A DNA stretch of 64,000 nt from positions 682,001 through 746,000 of the forward strand of contig SMMW01000577.1 in NCBI GenBank assembly GCA_004794655.1, read 5' to 3'. A model generated the notes under the pieces. That model made no database searches. It was not told the origin of the DNA and was given only the letters and a program-made list of their open reading frames with translations. Below are positions 57,605-64,000 of the stretch, piece after piece (positions within the stretch are counted from its first letter, which is position 1; each line of letters starts with the position of its first letter). The stretch comes from Marisa cornuarietis (taxonomy: Eukaryota; Mollusca; Gastropoda; Architaenioglossa; Ampullariidae). The position numbers and the translations under genes are program-made.

Positions 57605-60600
57605 TTACTCCTGTTTAGCATGCTGACCACCAGAGATGACTTTTCGGCGCTGGCTCAACATGTGTCCATACAACTGGGGAAAGACTAGAAAGAACAGCAC
57701 AGTTCAACTTCATCTCATTGATTTCAAGACTGGGTGCATCTAAATACCTAGTTTAATTAAGGCATACATGGATTTTCTTGATGCTTTTACCCAGTTCATA
57801 AATGCTAGAAAATCAAATACTATTCCTACATGTTTAACTCACAAGTGTCTTAAGATTTCTGGAAGAGGTAGTTATTTTCAAGTGAACTCTAGATGGGACT
57901 TGCCCAAACATTTCATCGTCAAGAAAAAAAGATTAAATAAATCTTAGCCTTCTATAAACTACTTAAATCTTTTAGTCTTTGAACTAGGATATTATAGACC
58001 TTTTTCTAAGACATTCTTTTCAGCACGCTGATTGCCTACGCTGTGCAAATTAAATCCTAGTTTTTTATGGTCAGACAATATACCGGTTCATTACTCACTT
58101 GAAGAGCCATGAATTTAAAATGAAGCTTTCAAAAAGACTGGGCATAAATTAAAGGCCAGAGCAGGAATACATGTTGAGCCTACAACATCATATACTCTCT
58201 CAGTTCCAATTTAATAAGCTCTTACTGCAAGCACATGCAGTATGCAAGGTACAGGTTATCTGCTTCAGCAGAGTAGGAGTGTATCCTTGATTTGATATAC
58301 ACAAGATTTGAAACCAAGAAAGATGGTTTCTTCCCTGTTCTTGATATATTTCAGAGACTGCATCACGAGTGGTTAGGACATAGGAAAGTGAAATATTTTT
58401 TGTCCCTAGAAATCACGAATCTTACTGAATCACTTACCTTATTGTTTAGTGACTGCATAATTAAATTCAACAACATAATTAGCCCTATCTGTCATATGCA
58501 AAGATCACAAAACAACCAATCACTGTGCCAAACTTACCTGGTATATAGGAGAATAGGATAAACCAGAGGTAGTAAAAATAGTTGAAGGACATGTTTGCAG
58601 GGTTTGGAAGAAACACAGAATACAGACCAGATGCCTTTACATATGGCAAAGCCAAGTAGATTGTCATTACCTCCCCCTGCACATGAAAATACATCTAATG
58701 GCATATATACTGTGGTAAAAGCAAAGATAATGTAGACACAAAAAATCACTTCAGGAGACAGGCTTTTAGAGAAAAAAAAATCAATTAATGATGCAGGATG
58801 ATGTGAAAGCTAGAGAAAAAAATTTAAGAAACACAGAAAAGAGATATCTATACATATTAATTACAAATTAAAATAATTTTTATAGAAAAAAGAGCGTGCA
58901 TCAAAGCTGCACATGTGATGGTGGAGCTGTCTCCTGTTTTTTTCTCTAAAATAAACAAAAAGGCATGAACATCTAGAGCTGAAAAAGGAATAACATCTAG
59001 CATCTATAGAAGAATCAAGCTTACCATAACCCCAACAGGATACAATGCAATGAACAATGTGTATCTGCAACATGATAGATAAAACATTAAAAGATACGAC
59101 TGATTATTGTGTGTGCGTGCCCGCGTGCTGGTGCATCTGATACCTACCATAAAGCTGTATGCTTGTGCATTTTAGTGTATGCAAGTGTGTATGTATATAC
59201 AGCACTTTCATGATGGACAAAGGCATTTATTTCATATCCTTGGTGTGTAATCATCAATTTCATCTCCTTGCAAACATCCATGCATACAATATTACCACCA
59301 TAAAAGCATTAGCATAACAATCATGCTGAATGAGAAAACACTAAACAAATAACTGCAATAATTATCTAAGCATACAAACCTGCACCACTTAAGTGTGTAC
59401 GGGACACCACCCAGTAGACTGAAAAAGTAGAAGGAGTAGCGTATGATCTCTGTGATAGTCCATGCAATCAGGAAGTAGAATATATACACTTCTGTTTGCA
59501 CCTGATCACAACAACAACAAAAAAATAAATCAAGATCAGACCCATAAATAAGGGCATCATAATTCTCGGAAGGTGTCAGAATTTGCAGCATTCAACTTCA
59601 CTACAATGAGAATGCTTTTTATGACAGATGTGCAAACTATTTCTTTTACACACAAATGAGTACGAAGAAACCCTATAGAAATAGCCTTAATCAATAAATG
59701 ATTAAGATTTTCTTATTATGTTCAATGGTCACGCCAAACTTCATTTTATCTAGTTTTGTTTTTATGCTTTTGGTACAGACATTTGCTCAAGAAATCTCTG
59801 CAGTTTAGCAGCTACAACTCCAGTCTTCATAAATAGGTTGCACTAATAAAGACGTCATTATAAGTTTGAATTCAAAAGGAAAGACCCTTCATTCAGTGTT
59901 AAACCAGGAAACTTACCTGTGGCACACTCCACACTACTCCCCACAGTAGAAACACTCGTGAAAACACCTGGAAGGTTGTCAGGATTGGGTTGGACTTGAC
60001 CAGTCCCAGAGAACTGTGAACAATCTAAGACCAGGCCACTTTGATAACTATCCTAGACCTGACAAGTGACCATGACTTATATTTCCAAACAAGCTGATGG
60101 ACTTTTTAAGGACAAAGCAAAAGTAAGGAGGGATGCATGAAGACCTTTGAGTCGTTATTGTATCAGGTCGGGGGAAAGGTAAGACTTTACATGCAATTTC
60201 TCATCTTGGGTATAACATTAAAAATAGCTTAGAAATAAAATATTACATTAGGGGCCTATTATATTATATTAATGGGGCACAAAGACGCCGCCCAATCCTT
60301 TTTGTTAACATACTTTATATTTACAAGTGCTAACAATCTAAAAAGGCATGTCTAAAGGATTAATGGATAGGCCTACCTCAAGCACTGCAGCAGTTTGAAA
60401 AATCAGCAAAACTTGTTCCACTTCTTTATAAAGCAGTCTCACGTTACCCTCACGGTAGACATGACAGACAATCATAAACATCAGAATAATCCACCTGGAC
60501 ATAAAAAGAAATTAAACATGTCTCACAATAAGAAATGGAAGCTGTCTTGATCGCTTACACACTTCGACCCGCTTGTTGTGGCCCTCGTAGAAAAAAAAAT

Positions 60601-60748
60601 CTTCCCAGCGCAATCAATCATTTAAGTATCTACCATTTTACACTCACCCAAGCATCTGACTAACGTTGTATGCAATAAGATAGCCCTTTACAACAGCACT
60701 GTCCCCCAGGCTCTTTGCCTTCTTTTTCTGATCTATCGAGGCTGGCAT
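57605..60748 (-). CDS. HACD2: Very-long-chain (3R)-3-hydroxyacyl-CoA dehydratase, HACD1/2 type, complete, 7 coding exons
   Basis: Catalyses the third step of the very-long-chain fatty-acid elongation cycle in the ER membrane: dehydration of 3-hydroxyacyl-CoA to trans-2-enoyl-CoA. Exons in transcript order: 60748-60648, 60494-60377, 60024-59917, 59501-59380, 59064-59025, 58676-58538, 57684-57605; all junctions are GT-AG and in frame, giving 235 aa (human HACD2 is 254, with a longer N-terminus). A lysine-rich N-terminus leads into [13 protein letters not shown], then several membrane helices with hallmark stretches [16 protein letters not shown] ([13 protein letters not shown]), [30 protein letters not shown] and LPNPANMSF. 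The catalytic Tyr and Glu of the family, seven residues apart in LYPxGVxxE, are present as Tyr158 and Glu165, split across exons 5 and 6. The start has A at -3. Invertebrate single-copy genes may equally be called HACD1. Confidence 0.95.
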
Positions 60749-61170
60749 TTTCGTACTAAAACCGCGACTGCTGCAGTTCGATGTGCAGAGATTAGTCACG
60801 CACTTCAGGACTTCAGACCAAATAAGAATAACTAAGCACCGTATCAAAATGGCTTTTATTTTTATGCACGAAAGTGTATTTTTAAAACTATACTTTACAG
60901 TAGTCTATCATCTTCAACGTCGGCAAAAAGAAATCATTTTTTTTCCTTCTCTTCATCTACCCCACCCCCAGCAGGTGTGTGCCCTTTGTACCGGCAAGTC
61001 ACGTGACTCACCTGGACGACCACTTTTGTTTGGGTGGAAGCAGCCAAAATATGTGTCGCGATCTGCAGATAACCATGTTGGATGTGTGCTGCGCATCGTT
61101 AACTTCATAATCCGTTTATTTATTTCGTTTCTAATATTTGCGAGGAATCATACTTTTTCAAGCGTGAAAA
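60749..61170. promoter_or_regulatory. Bidirectional promoter between HACD2 and ERICH3
   Basis: 422 bp lie between the divergent ATGs. The central part (60,960-61,100) is CpG-richer and contains GTCACGTGAC at 60,998-61,007. No TATA box is evident for either gene. Confidence 0.7.
60998..61007. promoter_or_regulatory. CLEAR/E-box palindrome
   Basis: GTCACGTGAC is the exact 10-bp CLEAR consensus bound by TFEB/MITF family factors, and also contains the CACGTG E-box used by USF and MYC/MAX. It lies about 250 bp upstream of the HACD2 ATG and 164 bp upstream of the ERICH3 ATG. Confidence 0.5.
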
Positions 61171-64000
61171 ATGAGTCACTTTGATCATGGGTAAGTTGAT
61201 CGGTGTCCCGGCGCTTGCTCAAATTTAAAACATTTGTTGAATGGCATGATTAGCATTATCAGCCTGCATCCATATTTTAGCAGAATCGTTTATGGCCATG
61301 TTGAGATAACTTTAACAGCATATTTTACAATTGCTGTTTTCATGAAATTGTTTTGTTTAATCTTTATCTAGTAATGATTTATAACTTCGTCAGGAAAATT
61401 CCTGTGCAATTATATATAGCTAAATAATTAAATAAATTGAATACTGACGTTAAACTATGTTATCTTAGGCCTCTTGCTACATACAACAGCCTCACAGACA
61501 CACACCTGTCGGGTTATTTTGCCAATACTCGTATGCGGCGCCACCTTGTCAAGTCAGGACTGGTAAGTGGAGCTCACTGCATGCCTGCATCAGCTTCTTC
61601 CCCTTTAGACTTGTTCTGTCACTCCTTTTGTCTAGTGTGTTTCTTGGGATTGAATAGACTTGAGCAGCATCAGTTCACATGGAATGATTGCATGGTATGC
61701 ACGCACAGATTTGCATTGAATATAAATGTTTAAAGACAATTTAAATCTCACTACTGAAGGTGAAAAACATCAGTGGGGGGTGTTTAGATTTGTCACAGAG
61801 CAAGGACTTAATCATCAAGATAACTCAAATATTCACTATCTAGATAAATTCACAAAAAATGCTTTTAGTGAAAGGTAACAGAAAAGATGATTAAGAGAGG
61901 GGTGCACCAAGACAACTGCACGGCTTTAGGAAAAAAAAACCTACTACATGGCTTCATCAAAAAAAAACAAAAAAAACTCCTGAACATCAGGAAAAAAAAC
62001 TACTGTACAGCTATAGAAATTCAGCAAATTTCCTCATTATTCTTCTATTTATCTAATTAGTTAGTACATACTTATAATCCCATTCATGGGTGATTGATAT
62101 ACACACTTTGAATGGGTTGTGCAGCCATAGAAATCTCTTGCTTTTTTCCCCTTTTTTGCTGGTTTTTTAGAAGCATAATAATTTACTTATTGTACTATGC
62201 TTTCGAAGCATAATTATCTATGTGTTTTGTGTGCACAAATGCTGTGTGTATCTTTGGACATACAGGTGTCAAGGAATGGTGTCATCGTGTCAGAAGCAAC
62301 ATACAGACTCAATATGAGTCGCAAGGAGCACAAGAAACATGTCAAGGACATGTTGGCACAGGCAATAGTCCATAAAACACTGGATCTTGAACGAACTCGA
62401 CAGGCAGAAATCAAGAAGAAGCTAGAGGAGATAGCCAAGATACAGCTGGTCCAGAGAGTTCGGGTAGGCATAATCTTGTTTCAGACAAGCATTCCAAGTT
62501 CTTTGTTCCTGTACTTGTGTTAACAGCTATAGTAAATACATCCAATCATGTCACTAGCAGACATAATAGCAGCAAAAAATACTGTTGACATCGGATTTAG
62601 CAATGGTTCAATATACTTATATTAAGCTTACATTAGAAGCAAATGAATAACAGTAAAATATTTACAATAAAAGATGACATGGATTATATTGCTTCAAATT
62701 TTTCCTGTTTAATCAACTGTGTAGGGGGTGGGGTCCATTGGGTGGTGGTCATGGGCTGGGGTGGAGTAGCATGAGAAACAATCTATCCACTTTTTCATGG
62801 TTTCAAAGCAGCTTTTTCATTGTTTGTTCAGCGTTCTCACTTTGTCGACCATACCTTACAGTATAGTCTCTAAGTATTATGTCAGTGTAATGTCAAGAGA
62901 TAATTTTAATTATGGTTAATTTTACACCTCACTGTCAGAATGCTGTGTGATGAACTGGTACTAGCAGTGTGTCACATATCTGTCCTAATACACATCTGCT
63001 TGTCTTTGTATCTTGCTGTAGGCATCTCGTGGCAGAAAGGGTGATGAGGAAATACTGCCATTGTTGACTGTAAAAGCAGGCCGCCCATACTCCAGCCCAA
63101 CTTCTAAGCCCCGGGGGAGGAGTCCTAACTCTAAGTATCGCCCATACAGTGCCCCAGGTGCCCGGCCTGACTCCAGGTTTTCTCAAACATCTACAGAAGA
63201 TGATGGAGATGTAAGTTGCAGGAAGAGTAGTGGTTTTTGTTTCCTTCATCCAGCTGCAGCACTTCCACTGATGAGTAGATATGTCTTCATAATAATCTTC
63301 TAATTAGTCTGTTGAAAACAAATTACTTTTTTGTTCACTTGAGAATTGTGGAAGTCTGTGTTTGCAGCTAAATCTTCAGTTTTTGTCTTTTTATCTTTTG
63401 GGCATATTGTAATAAGAAACGTGTAGTTTATCTTGGTTTTAGATTCTAATCATGATCGCTGCCAACTTTTGACAAATGTTTAGTTTTGATCACCACTATA
63501 ATGCTGTTTTGGAATTCTTTCTACTTGTTGTAAATGTGTTTGTGTAACCAATTTGAGATCATATAATTATAGATACATACCACAACCAGTCTAACTAGAA
63601 GTCATAGCAGGCCAACAGCATTTTGTTTGAGCTTAAAACTGTCTACTTTATTCCATCCTAGTTTACATTATTACCATAAAAAATTCACCTGCAATTTAGG
63701 TGAAATTGACTTACGGATCTAACAATTTTACAAACAGTTCTCATCTTTACGAGCATATAATTTTTCAGCATTTGCTGACATGAATAGTCTTTTTGACATT
63801 CTTTTGTCAAATCATTTCACCAACTGTTCACCAAGTCTTCACAGTTTTTATTTTTTGAAGGGTTTTCCCAGAGCTTGCACACTATGCATTTACTTCAAGT
63901 TCTTCATCAATTTTTAGGTACTCTATCTTGATGATGAGGGCCAGCCTATCACATCACACCGCGAAATAGGGAGCAAAGATGCTATTGACACACGCCATCT
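61171..64000 (+). CDS. ERICH3: Glutamate-rich protein 3 (ERICH3), N-terminal part; truncated by the window edge
   Basis: ERICH3 is a large, largely disordered protein reported at primary cilia, where it affects ciliogenesis. Five exons are seen: 61171-61190, 61469-61562, 62266-62463, 63022-63210 and 63918 to beyond 64000, all GT-AG and in frame. The N-terminus MSHFDHGPLATYNSL...LSGYFANTRMRRHL aligns with the vertebrate start (AAYNSL.D.HL.GYFNNTR.RRHL). The third exon gives a basic helical stretch (YRLNMSRKEHKKHV, LAQAIVHKTLDLER) ending in IQLVQRVR, as in the family. The fourth exon is Ser/Pro/Arg-rich and low in complexity. The DUF4590 region and acidic tail would lie to the right. Start chosen because it matches the family N-terminus. 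Confidence 0.9.
61900..61998 (+). repeat. Degenerate A8-block tandem repeat in ERICH3 intron 2
   Basis: About three to four imprecise units each carry an AAAAAAAA block followed by CCTACTACAT/ACTACTGTACA-like words. It is low-complexity DNA without coding value. Confidence 0.45.
62464..63021. other. ERICH3 intron 3
   Basis: Plain AT-rich intron; no other feature. Confidence 0.6.
63211..63917. other. ERICH3 intron 4
   Basis: Plain AT-rich intron; no other feature. Confidence 0.6.

Noticed and set aside
58292..58561. 89-codon plus-strand frame
   Set aside because: It lies antisense across HACD2 intron 6 and the end of its exon 6, with no domain.

Overview
The window is eukaryotic DNA, most probably from a mollusc and perhaps a gastropod. 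Its genes are split into many small exons with GT-AG introns. It carries tRNA-derived SINEs with clear target-site duplications, whose 3' module (ending like GCTCAGCATTAAACACC) resembles SINE tails I associate with molluscs. It also carries a hAT-type MITE and long CA/TG/GA microsatellites. There is no operon structure, bacterial signal or CRISPR array. The organism call is inference; the gene calls rest on exon-by-exon translation.

Layout. (1) Bases 1 to about 31,000 contain no gene I can recognise. The left 27.7 kb is rich in CpG and is punctuated by GC-richer islands carrying GGATTA/TAATCC homeodomain-type motifs, four perfect CRE palindromes, microsatellites, two degenerate SINEs, a foldback element and a small inverted-repeat element. 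It looks like a regulatory landscape or gene desert rather than coding sequence. (2) From about 31.0 to 38.1 kb lies the 5' part of a minus-strand gene I cannot name. One Ser/Pro-rich coding exon (31,014-31,299) begins in phase 0, and up to three candidate 5' exons (38,024-38,107; 37,612-37,716; 33,004-33,060) all end in phase 0. (3) 38,778-48,688 (+) is a complete 15-exon TM9SF1 gene encoding 585 aa. (4) 57,605-60,748 (-) is a complete 7-exon HACD1/2-type 3-hydroxyacyl-CoA dehydratase encoding 235 aa, with both catalytic residues present. (5) 61,171-64,000 (+) is the 5' part (five exons) of ERICH3, running off the right edge.

Gene arrangement. There are two head-to-head promoter pairs: the unnamed gene with TM9SF1 (ATGs 671 bp apart) and HACD2 with ERICH3 (ATGs 423 bp apart). 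TM9SF1 and HACD2 converge across about 9 kb. TM9SF1 (Golgi/endosomal multispanning protein) and HACD2 (ER very-long-chain fatty-acid elongation) are housekeeping membrane proteins; ERICH3 is a cilium-associated protein. I see no shared pathway. CpG is depleted over the gene-bearing right half and kept at the promoters, as expected for invertebrate gene-body methylation.

No clearly novel biological system is evident. The most interesting signals are the alternative 5' exons of the unnamed gene, the TISU-like start of TM9SF1, its duplicated 3' splice site, the CLEAR palindrome in the HACD2/ERICH3 promoter, and the motif-rich gene-free left arm with its GGATTA-armed foldback element.
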